From NCBI RefSeq assembly GCF_010646885.2, contig NZ_CP050700.1, positions 966,001-1,030,000 of the forward strand: a stretch of DNA of 64,000 bases, in the 5' to 3' direction. How positions within the stretch are numbered: the first letter of the stretch is position 1; every line of letters begins with the position of its first letter. Positions 56,660 to 64,000 of this stretch are shown one piece after another. Position numbers and translations under genes: made by a program. Origin of the DNA: Desulfopila sp. IMCC35008 (lineage in GTDB: Bacteria > Desulfobacterota > Desulfobulbia > Desulfobulbales > Desulfocapsaceae). The notes under the pieces are model-generated. The model ran no database searches, was not told where the DNA came from, and saw nothing but the letters and a program-made list of their open reading frames with translations.

Positions 56660-57302
56660 ATTCCTTAACTCCCTTGAAGGTTTTACGGTGGATCTTGCAT
56701 GGGCCGAATTCCCTGACGGCCTGTTTGTGGGCCTTGGTCGGGTAGCCTTTATGTTGTGCGAAATTGTACAGAGGGAATTTCTTATCCATCTCGACCATTA
56801 TTCGATCACGTGTGACTTTGGCAGCGATGGAAGCGGCAGCTATTGAGCTTGATTTCGACTCACCTTTTATCAAGGCCTGTTGCGGCAGCGATAAAGGAAT
56901 TTCAAATTTTCCATCGACAAGTATATAGTCGGGTCGATGGCCTTGTCGTTCCAGATCATTAATGGAACGTTTCATGGCTAAAAGAGATGCCTGAAGGATA
57001 TTAATCCGTTCAATTGTCTCGGTTGAAACGACGCCAATGCCCACAGGGCATCCAAGCTCATGAAGGTAGTCGTATGCCAACACAAGTCTGGTGTGGCTGA
57101 GTTGTTTAGAGTCAAGGAAAGGAGAACGGTCACATTCTGCAGGTAAGATAACACTGGCAGCGACGACAGGCCCTGCTAAGGGACCACGGCCCACCTCATC
57201 AGAACCGGCGATAGCTGAAAAGCCCTGTTTATAGAGGAATCGTTCGTACTGAAACCGATCATGGATATCTGTCGTGGAATGAGGCAGAGAGATACGGCTC
57301 AT
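56640..57302 (-). CDS. rnhB: Ribonuclease HII
   Basis: RNase HII removes RNA from RNA/DNA hybrids and single ribonucleotides. The 220-aa protein has DEVGRGPLAGPVVAASV with catalytic Asp/Glu (about residues 36-52), a YLLVDG-type strand (PDYILVDGKFEIPL) and SSIAAASIAAKVTRDRIM with downstream Asp. Length and motifs are normal. It follows rplS after 335 bp. Confidence 0.96.
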   Translation of the reverse strand: MSRISLPHSTTDIHDRFQYERFLYKQGFSAIAGSDEVGRGPLAGPVVAASVILPAECDRSPFLDSKQLSHTRLVLAYDYLHELGCPVGIGVVSTETIERINILQASLLAMKRSINDLERQGHRPDYILVDGKFEIPLSLPQQALIKGESKSSSIAAASIAAKVTRDRIMVEMDKKFPLYNFAQHKGYPTKAHKQAVREFGPCKIHRKTFKGVKEFVTKSS

Positions 57303-57637
57303 GTCAAATAGCCCGAAAAATTCACGTGCCTACTGGTTCCATTATGGAGGAAACCAGAGTACCATTGTAGTAGTTTACCACAAGCTCTTAAAAGCGTAGG
57401 GTGTGGGATCAGAAGGTTTGCTCGAAGTGTGGAAATCGAAAGTATTTCATATGGGTACAATGTGTTACCAGAAAAATATCGCTCAAAAAGTAGATAACCA
57501 TATGAAATGAAGGACATACTTACACATCCTGGTCGATTGTCATGAAATGTTCGACTTCGGTGTCCGGAAACACCAAAACCCGGGTTGCCAAAGAGACAAA
57601 CCGGGTAATGGAAAACGGACGGTACGAGAAAAAGACC
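57303..57637 (-). other. Spacer between rplS and rnhB
   Basis: This 335-bp stretch holds a probable rplS terminator (57578-57606) near its right end and is otherwise AT-rich, without a supported gene. A frame at 57299-57517 on the minus strand has no ribosome-binding site. A new promoter for the rnhB-yraN-pdxA-tmk genes probably lies here. Confidence 0.5.
57578..57606 (-). terminator. Probable terminator after rplS
   Basis: On the minus strand ACCCGG (57606-57601) pairs with CCGGGT (57583-57578) and is followed by TTTGGTGTTT. It is 32 bp past the rplS stop. The stem is short, so efficiency is uncertain. Confidence 0.55.
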
Positions 57638-57991
57638 TTAGCGGTTGATTGATTTCTCGCGAATCCTTGCTGCTTTACCACGAAGGTTACGCAGGTAGAA
57701 GAGGCGTGAGCGACGTACACGGCCTCGGGTAACGACTTCGATTTTCTCAATACGAGGATTGTGCAGGGAGAACGTCTTCTCCACGCCTACACCGTGGGAA
57801 ATCTTACGAACGGTGTAGGTGGCACCCATAGTTCCGCCTTTGCGTTTAATGACAACGCCTTGGAAAATCTGGACACGTTCTTTGGTACCCTCAATAATAC
57901 GGATATGTACCTTAACGGTATCGCCGGGACGGAAATCCGGGTGATCCTGTCGCATCTGCTCTTCGTTGATTCTTTCAATTATTGTGCTCAT
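57638..57991 (-). CDS. rplS: Ribosomal protein L19
   Basis: L19 lies at the 30S-50S interface. The 117-aa sequence has the standard core [34 protein letters not shown] and [46 protein letters not shown]-like features (start at about residues 20 and 62), here with [12 protein letters not shown]. It closes the ffh-rpsP-khpA-rimM-trmD cluster after the SPOUT methylase and is followed by a probable terminator. Confidence 0.97.
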   Translation of the reverse strand: MSTIIERINEEQMRQDHPDFRPGDTVKVHIRIIEGTKERVQIFQGVVIKRKGGTMGATYTVRKISHGVGVEKTFSLHNPRIEKIEVVTRGRVRRSRLFYLRNLRGKAARIREKSINR

Positions 57992-58077
57992 AACGTCTTG
58001 TATTGGTTGAAGTGCGGGATATGTATATCCAGTAGCAATTATTTTCTTAAGCGGGCAATAACCTGATTACCCTTTTT

Positions 58078-58626
58078 TCATCCAAGCAGCCTGTCAAATA
58101 TGATCGAGGCTGCGGATCGAACCGATAAATGGTTGTAGTCTGTTGCCCCTTTTAAGGGTTCAGCTACAGTATCAACCATTTCCATGACCTGGGGAGCAAG
58201 CCCATGGGCTGTACCGAAAAGAAGGAGAACGGGGGTGCCGTTTTCTATTCTTTCTCTCAGGTCGTGATAACTGATGCAGGTTTGATATGCCCGGGCACTC
58301 GTTGCTACAACAAGGAGGTTTTTGTTCTGTTGTTTGAGCTCGGTCACTACCTGTTCCACTGACTCAGCAAGCCTGATTGTAGACAACGCTTCTTTGCGGG
58401 CAGGGTTATATGTTGCACCGTGCCCTGTCTGCCAGTGCCCAATTATCTCGCCAGCCAGCTTTCTCTGGTCTTCATAAGGTGTCGTTATGTAGTAATTTGC
58501 GACACCGTAGGTTCTGGCAGCCCTTGCTATATCGTGCAAGTCAAGGTTCGTCACGGCTGAGCCGATAACCTCGTTTTTTTTATTGAGCACAGGGTGGTGC
58601 ACGAGGGCTATGTTGACTGATTTCAT
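58078..58626 (-). CDS. SPOUT-type RNA methyltransferase (PF09936-like)
   Basis: The 182-aa protein has the start NIALVHHPVLNKKNEVIGSAVTNLDLHDIARAARTYGV, a middle TTPYEDQRKL and a C-terminal VLLLFGTAHGLAPQVME...YNHLSVRSAASIIFDRLLG, the knotted SAM-binding region of SPOUT enzymes. This subfamily typically sits between trmD and rplS in Desulfobacterota, Aquificota and related phyla. The RNA target is unknown. The ATG overlaps the trmD stop by four bases. Confidence 0.88.
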   Translation of the reverse strand: MKSVNIALVHHPVLNKKNEVIGSAVTNLDLHDIARAARTYGVANYYITTPYEDQRKLAGEIIGHWQTGHGATYNPARKEALSTIRLAESVEQVVTELKQQNKNLLVVATSARAYQTCISYHDLRERIENGTPVLLLFGTAHGLAPQVMEMVDTVAEPLKGATDYNHLSVRSAASIIFDRLLG

Positions 58627-59408
58627 CGTCTTCCCTCTTCTGTACCCTTGTTCTGGCCTGCCAGAACTGCGTTTATTGTATCATATAGCTTATGGTGCCG
58701 TAAAAGTTTCTTCTCCGCCTTGGAGAAAAGCCTCGTGCATAACATCTCAGGACGACGCTCCAGAGTCCTGATAATAGAGGCGAGAAACCTGTATTCTTCA
58801 ATTTTCTCATGGTTGCCGGTGAGCAGTTCTTCCGGTACATCCATGTTTTGCCAGCTGCGGGGCCTCGTGTACTGCGGATGTTTAAGGAGCCCCTCACTGA
58901 AGGTATCCTTGTCAGCCGAATCGGCGCAACCAAGAACTCCAGGCAGTAAACGTGTAACGGTATCGATGACAACCATTGCTGCAAGCTCTCCGCCGGAGAG
59001 AATATAATCCCCGATTGAGATCTCGTCTTCAATATATCTGGCACGGAATCTTTCGTCCACGCCTTCGTAACGACCGCAGACCAGAATGAGGTGCTCATGG
59101 TCTGCCAGTTCCAGGGCCACGTTCTGGTTGAGACGTCTGCCCTGAGGGCTAAGCAGTATTACGTTACCTCGACCTCTTTTTGCCTGAACATATTGGACAG
59201 CAGCAGCCAGAGGTTCCGCTTTCATCACCATGCCTTCACCGCCGCCAAAAGGTCGATCGTCAGTCATGGCATGTTTATCCAGGGCGAAATCACGGATATT
59301 CGTAGTATGAATATCGATCTTATGGTCCTGGCGGGCCCTGCGGATGATTCCCTCGTTTAAAGGAGATTCCAGCAAGTCCGGAAAAATCGTTACGATGTCA
59401 AAAATCAT
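58623..59408 (-). CDS. trmD: tRNA (guanine37-N1)-methyltransferase
   Basis: TrmD methylates G37 of tRNAs to prevent frameshifting. The start MIFDIVTIFPDLLES at 59408 matches the family; a GTG 24 bases upstream is an alternative. Knotted-fold motifs are VILLSPQGRRLNQNVA, LVCGRYEGVDERF and ISIGDYILSGGELAAMVVID (about residues 128-147). The protein is 261 aa. It is in the usual order after rimM and before the SPOUT gene and rplS. Confidence 0.97.
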   Translation of the reverse strand: MIFDIVTIFPDLLESPLNEGIIRRARQDHKIDIHTTNIRDFALDKHAMTDDRPFGGGEGMVMKAEPLAAAVQYVQAKRGRGNVILLSPQGRRLNQNVALELADHEHLILVCGRYEGVDERFRARYIEDEISIGDYILSGGELAAMVVIDTVTRLLPGVLGCADSADKDTFSEGLLKHPQYTRPRSWQNMDVPEELLTGNHEKIEEYRFLASIIRTLERRPEMLCTRLFSKAEKKLLRHHKLYDTINAVLAGQNKGTEEGRR

Positions 59409-59421
59409 TTGCAGTAAATGA

Positions 59422-59970
59422 CTATTCGTCACCCCGGTTCATTTCAAGCAGACCTGGAGGTGGCTGAATAATCATTTCATCATCGTTTTGTTCAAGCACT
59501 ATATCGTCGGTAAAAGGGACCAGATATTCCTGGCTTTCATCGGATATAACCATGATATCCTGCGCGCCGTTTGAAAATAACGACACCACTTTGCCGACAT
59601 ATCTTCCATCAGTCGTGATGACAGTGAGACCGGTAATTTCATGCCAGTAGTACTCGTCATCCTCACTAGGAGGAAGATCTTTTCGGGCCAGAAGGACACC
59701 CATGCCTACTGTTTTTTCAGCAAAAGTGCGGTCTTTGACCCTGTCAAATTTCACAATCGCTCTTCCCTTATGAATCCTCAGTTTTTCAACTGTGAGCTCG
59801 GGAGAAAGCGCCCCTGTGTCATCAACCAGAACCAGGGTGGTATACGCCTCAAAGCTTTCCGGTTGACCCGACAGTGGTGCAATTGCAACCTCGCCGTTCA
59901 ATCCCTGTGCTTTTATGACGGAACCGATATGTAAAAATTTTTCTTCGGGAAAAACATATTTCTGCTTCAT
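59422..59970 (-). CDS. rimM: Ribosome maturation factor RimM
   Basis: RimM assists 30S head assembly through S19. The 182-aa protein has the N-terminal domain LHIGSVIKAQGLNGEVAIAPLSG (about residues 14-36) and a PRC-barrel C-terminal half beginning YYWHEITGLTVITTDGRYVGKV. Length is normal. Gene order khpA-rimM-trmD is conserved. Confidence 0.95.
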   Translation of the reverse strand: MKQKYVFPEEKFLHIGSVIKAQGLNGEVAIAPLSGQPESFEAYTTLVLVDDTGALSPELTVEKLRIHKGRAIVKFDRVKDRTFAEKTVGMGVLLARKDLPPSEDDEYYWHEITGLTVITTDGRYVGKVVSLFSNGAQDIMVISDESQEYLVPFTDDIVLEQNDDEMIIQPPPGLLEMNRGDE

Positions 59971-59983
59971 TTCCCGAATTCAG

Positions 59984-60214
59984 TTATTCAATAATGTCCA
60001 GCCTGGTGCGCTTTTCCTCTTTGGCTGCGGCGGCCGAGAGTATGGAGCGCATGGCCCGGGCTGTTCTTCCCTGTTTACCGATCACTTTTCCGAGATCGTC
60101 TGGAGCCACCGTCAACTCAACGGTATAGCATCCTTCCTCATCCTTGCCGTTGACCTTGACTTCGTCCGGCTGATCAACAAGTGATCTGGCAATAAAGGCT
60201 ACCAACTCATCCAT
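59984..60214 (-). CDS. khpA: KH-domain RNA-binding protein KhpA
   Basis: A 76-aa single KH domain with the RNA-binding GxxG loop in IGKQGRTARAMRSIL (about residues 46-60). KhpA usually works with KhpB in post-transcriptional control and cell-envelope processes. It lies between rpsP and rimM, the usual place, with a 6-bp gap to rpsP. Confidence 0.94.
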   Translation of the reverse strand: MDELVAFIARSLVDQPDEVKVNGKDEEGCYTVELTVAPDDLGKVIGKQGRTARAMRSILSAAAAKEEKRTRLDIIE

Positions 60215-60220
60215 AAAAGA

Positions 60221-60466
60221 TTATTCGCCTGTGGCCGCTTTTTTCAGCAGGCTTTTAACCGTAGTGGTCGGCAATGCACCCTTGCCCATCCAGTCCTGCA
60301 GCTTTTCATTGTCGACCTTGATGACGGCCGGATCCTGAAGTGGATCATAGGTGCCAAGGATATCAAGGAATTTACCGTCACGAGGACACTCGCTGTCAGC
60401 TACGATTATACGATAAAAAGGTTTCTTCTTTCTGCCAAGCCTGGTTAAACGAATACGAACTGCCAT
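60221..60466 (-). CDS. rpsP: Ribosomal protein S16
   Basis: The ATG at 60466 ([20 protein letters not shown]) is correct for the family; the longer frame's ATG lies inside the GGAGG ribosome-binding site. The 81-aa product has the complete S16 sequence with [19 protein letters not shown]. It follows ffh after 75 bp and is tightly followed by khpA. Confidence 0.97.
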   Translation of the reverse strand: MAVRIRLTRLGRKKKPFYRIIVADSECPRDGKFLDILGTYDPLQDPAVIKVDNEKLQDWMGKGALPTTTVKSLLKKAATGE

Positions 60467-60541
60467 TGCAGATTTATCCTCCAATTATATTTGTCGGGGT
60501 CTATCCCCATACATGGACCATGTCCCGGCCCACTAAAATCT

Positions 60542-61894
60542 TTATCTTCTAAGCCCTTTAGGGAGCTTTCTGCGTTTTTGGCCACTGATAGCACCGGGCT
60601 TTCCACGCAGTTTCTTCATCATCTTCAACATCGCAGAATAGCTTTTGAGCACCCTGTTCACATCAGAAACTGATGTTCCGGAACCGGATGCGATTCTCTG
60701 ACGTCTGCTGTTGTTGATAATCTTGTGGTTTTTCCGCTCTTTGAGCGTCATGGAACGAATGATAGCCTCAGTCTTGACCAGTTCTTTCTCGTCAGGTTGG
60801 GGGCCATCTTTAAGTTGTTTCAACTTGTTGATGCCGGGTACCATGGAGAGGATCTGCTCCAGTGACCCCATCTTCTTGATCTGCTGGATCTGGTCGAGAA
60901 AATCCTCCAGGGTAAACTGGCTCTTCTGTAACTTCCTGGCCAGCTTATCCGCTTTTTTCTTGTCGACAACCGATTCGGCTTTCTCAATCAGGGTAAGGAC
61001 ATCGCCCATGCCGAGGATACGGGATGCCATACGATCGGGATGAAATATCTCAAGGGCATCCAGGGCTTCGCCGATACCGACAAATTTGATTGGCTTACCG
61101 GTAACGTTCTTAATTGACAGGGCGGCGCCACCGCGGGCGTCGCCTTCCATCTTTGTGAGAACGACACCGGATATTTCAAGATCCTGGTTGAACTTGTCTG
61201 CAACCGTAACGGCGTCCTGGCCAGTCATGGCATCAGCCACAAAGAGAATTTCCGACAACTCAATCGTTGCCTGGATATCCTTCAATTCCGTCATTAAGGC
61301 TTCGTCAACATGCAACCGTCCGGCGGTATCCACAATAATTGTGTCATACCCTTTGACAGCAGCTTCATCGACAGCCTGGCGACAGATGTCAACCGGATTC
61401 ATATCCGTTGTGGAGGGATGAACAGGGACTTCAAGACGCGAACCAAGGACCTGGAGTTGTTCAATAGCGGCAGGACGGTAAACGTCTGCTGGAACCAGGT
61501 ACGGTTTACGCCCTTTTCCCTTGAGCATCCGGGCAAGCTTGCCGGAAGTGGTTGTTTTACCAGAGCCTTGTAAACCTGCCATCATGATAATGACCGGTTG
61601 ACGTCCATCTAACCGTATCTGCTCAGTGTCTCCGCCCAGAAGGTTGACAAGTTCCTCATGAACTATCTTGATTACCTGTTGACCGGGGGAGAGGCTCTTT
61701 GAGACTTCCTGGCCGATGGCTTTCTCTGTGACGGTGGCGACGAATTTTTTGGCAACCTTGAAATTGACATCGGCGTCCAGCAGTGCAATACGCACTTCAC
61801 GCATCGCTTCCTGGATGTTCTCTTCAGTAAGTATGCCGTGCCCGCGAAGCTTCTTAAATACCCCTTCGAGCTTGTCTGTCAGATTTTCAAACAT
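60542..61894 (-). CDS. ffh: Signal recognition particle protein Ffh
   Basis: Ffh is the SRP54 GTPase that delivers membrane proteins to the Sec machinery. The 450-aa protein has the N domain (1-90), the G domain with GLQGSGKTTTSGKLARML (about residues 107-124), DTAGRLHVDE, TKMEGDARGGAALS and VGIGEALDALEIFHPDRMA, and the methionine-rich M domain (about 300-440). It opens the translation cluster. Confidence 0.98.
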   Translation of the reverse strand: MFENLTDKLEGVFKKLRGHGILTEENIQEAMREVRIALLDADVNFKVAKKFVATVTEKAIGQEVSKSLSPGQQVIKIVHEELVNLLGGDTEQIRLDGRQPVIIMMAGLQGSGKTTTSGKLARMLKGKGRKPYLVPADVYRPAAIEQLQVLGSRLEVPVHPSTTDMNPVDICRQAVDEAAVKGYDTIIVDTAGRLHVDEALMTELKDIQATIELSEILFVADAMTGQDAVTVADKFNQDLEISGVVLTKMEGDARGGAALSIKNVTGKPIKFVGIGEALDALEIFHPDRMASRILGMGDVLTLIEKAESVVDKKKADKLARKLQKSQFTLEDFLDQIQQIKKMGSLEQILSMVPGINKLKQLKDGPQPDEKELVKTEAIIRSMTLKERKNHKIINNSRRQRIASGSGTSVSDVNRVLKSYSAMLKMMKKLRGKPGAISGQKRRKLPKGLRR

Positions 61895-62132
61895 ATCCGG
61901 ATAGTACGTTATTTATATCAAGGCAGTCGCTGACTGATGATAAGTCGGAAACCGCAAAAATAGTAAAATTTCAGATGTGGCAATAAATGGACACCCCCTT
62001 CGATTGAAGCAGATGTCCTTCGTATAATCAAAACAGTGGAAGATACTTTTAATAAAAGAAGATGTCAAGCAGTGAACGAGCCGGTGCTTAAAAAAGTCGC
62101 AGACAGGAAAGCATGAAGATTTCTTTGCCAAT

Positions 62133-62426
62133 TCATTGAGTTCCTTTTTTGTGAAAACCGTGCAAGGAGAGATAAAAAAGAATTGCAGGCCAACAAACAA
62201 GGAGAATACAGGTCCAGATATATTTATCGGTTTTTGCCAACTGATTCCTGGTGAAAATGTCTTTTAAAACCAAAAACATCAGTCCAACATTGACCAGCAA
62301 GCCGCATAAACTTAAGGGGAAAAGGAGGCCTGCGGATCGAGACTCAGGCACCAGAGCAAACAGTGTTCCAATGCCAAATGCAAACGAAACAGCGAACAGG
62401 CAATATAATTTTTCAAATGTAGACAT
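62133..62426 (-). CDS. Small integral membrane protein, 97 aa
   Basis: Three hydrophobic segments are visible at about residues 5-27, 33-55 and 70-90 with a basic C-terminus (HKKGTQ). No family is recognised. It starts 15 bp after the stop of the secreted protein gene at 62442, so the two may be cotranscribed. No Cys- or metal-binding motif is seen. Confidence 0.6.
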   Translation of the reverse strand: MSTFEKLYCLFAVSFAFGIGTLFALVPESRSAGLLFPLSLCGLLVNVGLMFLVLKDIFTRNQLAKTDKYIWTCILLVCWPAILFYLSLHGFHKKGTQ

Positions 62427-62441
62427 GGTTGCTCAATCGAA

Positions 62442-62933
62442 TTAGTCACTGGCCTGTTCTCGGGCGAGTTGCTCAGGGCTCATGGTCCAGAATGGAGTTC
62501 CATCTTTGGTGAGACGCACCTTGAATGAGAAGTGCTCTCCCTGTTTTACCTTGCTGGCAAGGAAGACATCCTCACCGTCAATGACTGCCCAGCTGCCCCG
62601 GATTTTTGTCTTTATATTTTTACGAAGGCCTGTTTTTTTTGCACTGGCAAAGGCCGCAGGGCAAAGATGAACCAGAATAGCTTCTCCGTCTCCTTCATCA
62701 AAATAAAAACCTGTGCCAGGTGCCATGCCGGAAAGCGGGATGATTTCAACAAATTTAGTAATCTTACCCTTGAATTTGTCGAGTTCCTTGGCGTTATAGT
62801 AGCTGTTATATTCTGAGTCGATCTCCCACCCTTTTAACCCGTCCTCTGCCTTGCTGCTCATAGGGGTGAATCCGACTAATAAAAGACAGAAAAGTGTGAC
62901 AAGCAAAGAGGAGATAGGATGTTGTTGTTTCAT
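62442..62933 (-). CDS. Secreted hypothetical protein, 163 aa
   Basis: A signal peptide covers about residues 1-29 (ending SKA). The mature protein begins EDGLKGWEIDSEYNSYYNAKELDKFKG and has an OB-fold-like pattern of short strands (KITKFVEIIPLSGMAPGTGFYF, GSWAVIDGEDVFLASKVKQGEHFSFKVR). It contains one Cys in the mature part. Function unknown, probably periplasmic. The gene begins about 120 bp from the end of rnd. Confidence 0.65.
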   Translation of the reverse strand: MKQQHPISSLLVTLFCLLLVGFTPMSSKAEDGLKGWEIDSEYNSYYNAKELDKFKGKITKFVEIIPLSGMAPGTGFYFDEGDGEAILVHLCPAAFASAKKTGLRKNIKTKIRGSWAVIDGEDVFLASKVKQGEHFSFKVRLTKDGTPFWTMSPEQLAREQASD

Positions 62934-63056
62934 GGTCTTTTGTCTAGTACCTGATTAATGGGATCTGTTTATTTATTGTCTCTTTTTATGGAGGCATTTC
63001 ATCTGACTATATACTGATAATAGGTATTTGTTTTAACAAATGCAAGTGGCACGATG

Positions 63057-64000
63057 TTATCGATGTTGACGAAAAAAGTCGTCCAGAAGTTTTTTTCGCC
63101 ATCCTTCTGTCTGTCGCAACTGCTTTATCTGTCGCTTCCTGTTGCCAAAAACCTTTACCAGTTCTTTTAATTCACTGCCATTTCCGACAAGGGCAGGGTC
63201 TATACCCAGGACTTTACACTTTAATTGTATAAGGTTGGACAAGGTATCCAGGGTTTCACGCTCTTTGGTAGTAAGGCGGGTTGTCCGGCATGCATCGGGA
63301 TAGGACGATTCATCGGCACCTCTTACCTCGTTAATGATCTGGCATATTGCCTCGCCGTACTTCTTGCTTGCTTTAATAGATAAGCCAGATTTCTCATGCA
63401 GCTCTTCGGGGGTCATAATTTTCTTCTTGGAGATAGCTACCAGGACGTTGTCTTTGACGATATGCCCTCTTGGCCGGTTCAGCTCTTTGGCCGTTTCTTC
63501 CCGCCAGGCAGAGAGCATTTGCAACATGGAGAGTGATTGTCTGTTGAGGCTGCCGGCACCTCTGATTTTTCGGTAGCGTTGAGACTGGCCGTTCTCAATA
63601 TAATTTTTGGGATTATTGAGAAGGTTCAGTTCTTCCTGTAGCCAGGATTTGATTTTCGGTCCGATAATTCTGCTCATCAGGATGACGCGCACGGCTCGCA
63701 GGTAGCGAACATCATCAAGGGCGTATTCTACCTGTTGTTCCTTGAGAGGGCGTTGGAGCCAGTTTGTTCGCGTCTCCGTTTTGGACAGGTTGATGTCGAG
63801 CAGCTCCTTTATCAGGTTGCAGAGTGATAATGTTGATGGCAAATCGGCAAATCCTGCCGCCAATCTGGTGTCAAAAACGTTTTGGGCGGCAGTCCCGGTC
63901 GCCTGGTAAAGGATTGCCAGGTCCTGTGGGGCGTCGTGCAGGATCTTGACCACATTACGGTCCGATAGTAATTCACCGAGTGGGCTTAAGTCCTCAATGG
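63057..64000 (-). CDS. rnd: Ribonuclease D, 5' end beyond window
   Basis: The frame is open to the right edge. At the edge it reads IEDLSPLGELLSDRNVVKILHDAPQDLAIL, the usual start of the second exonuclease motif, so roughly the first 60-70 residues are missing. The DEDD exonuclease motifs visible are HDAPQDL and YALDDVRYL (Asp near the end). An HRDC domain follows (SLSMLQMLSAWREETAKELNRPRGHIVKDNVL...). RNase D trims the 3' ends of tRNAs and other RNAs. Confidence 0.9.
   Translation of the reverse strand, partial: IEDLSPLGELLSDRNVVKILHDAPQDLAILYQATGTAAQNVFDTRLAAGFADLPSTLSLCNLIKELLDINLSKTETRTNWLQRPLKEQQVEYALDDVRYLRAVRVILMSRIIGPKIKSWLQEELNLLNNPKNYIENGQSQRYRKIRGAGSLNRQSLSMLQMLSAWREETAKELNRPRGHIVKDNVLVAISKKKIMTPEELHEKSGLSIKASKKYGEAICQIINEVRGADESSYPDACRTTRLTTKERETLDTLSNLIQLKCKVLGIDPALVGNGSELKELVKVFGNRKRQIKQLRQTEGWRKKLLDDFFRQHR

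Noticed and set aside
57299-57517. 72-codon minus-strand frame between rplS and rnhB
   Set aside because: It overlaps the rnhB start, has no start signal and no family resemblance.

Overview
The window looks like a chromosome segment of a Desulfobacterota (Desulfobulbales-type, sulfate-reducer lineage) bacterium. The clues are gene content and order, not rRNA. There is an ffh-rpsP-khpA-rimM-trmD-SPOUT methylase-rplS-rnhB-yraN-pdxA-tmk block on the minus strand. There are also a DUF4390-ntrY-ntrX trio, an adenosylcobalamin-dependent ribonucleotide reductase, a TrpB2-type tryptophan synthase, a TIGR03960/DUF2344 radical SAM protein, a DUF134 protein and single-cluster ferredoxins. No rRNA, tRNA or CRISPR array was seen.

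Layout. 1-7.7 kb is an AT-rich accessory region: a partial ankyrin protein, a minus-strand string (SIR2-like protein, small lipoprotein, two unknown proteins), an unknown protein at 4.6 kb, a decayed alpha/beta-hydrolase-like gene, a 99-bp nested palindrome and a membrane-anchored TPR protein. 7778-11139 is a complete IS21-family element with matching ends and a 6-bp target duplication. It carries two passenger genes translationally coupled to istA/istB. 11.1-17.9 kb holds small redox and membrane genes (Fe-S nitroreductase, ferredoxin, DJ-1/PfpI protein, a membrane/cysteine-cluster gene group, a solute-binding protein) separated by long spacers with repeats. 18-27.4 kb has eno, a PilZ protein, an OmpR-type response regulator, an omptin outer-membrane protease, and then a cobalamin riboswitch followed by a 49-aa orphan ORF and nrdJ. 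27.4-44 kb has hemB, ntrX/ntrY/DUF4390, DUF134, prfC, rfbB/rfbC, a hybrid histidine kinase and sbcDC, with sbcC frameshifted. 44-52 kb has a small membrane protein, a 100-bp MITE-like element that forms the end of a cytochrome c gene, a PBP4-type carboxypeptidase, trpB2, the radical SAM protein and an AMIN protein. 52-64 kb is the conserved lipoprotein/tmk/pdxA/translation block, ending in an rnd gene cut by the right edge.

The best leads for new biology are: (1) a B12 riboswitch placed in front of an orphan 49-aa ORF and a B12-dependent reductase, opposite to the usual logic of repressing B12-independent isozymes; (2) a MITE-like family with two copies here, one supplying a gene's last codons and stop; (3) conserved passenger genes in the IS21 element; (4) the nested palindrome at 6.1 kb; (5) the SIR2-containing gene string; (6) an omptin far from its best-known hosts. 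All assignments come from reading the sequence and recalling family motifs. No database search was possible.
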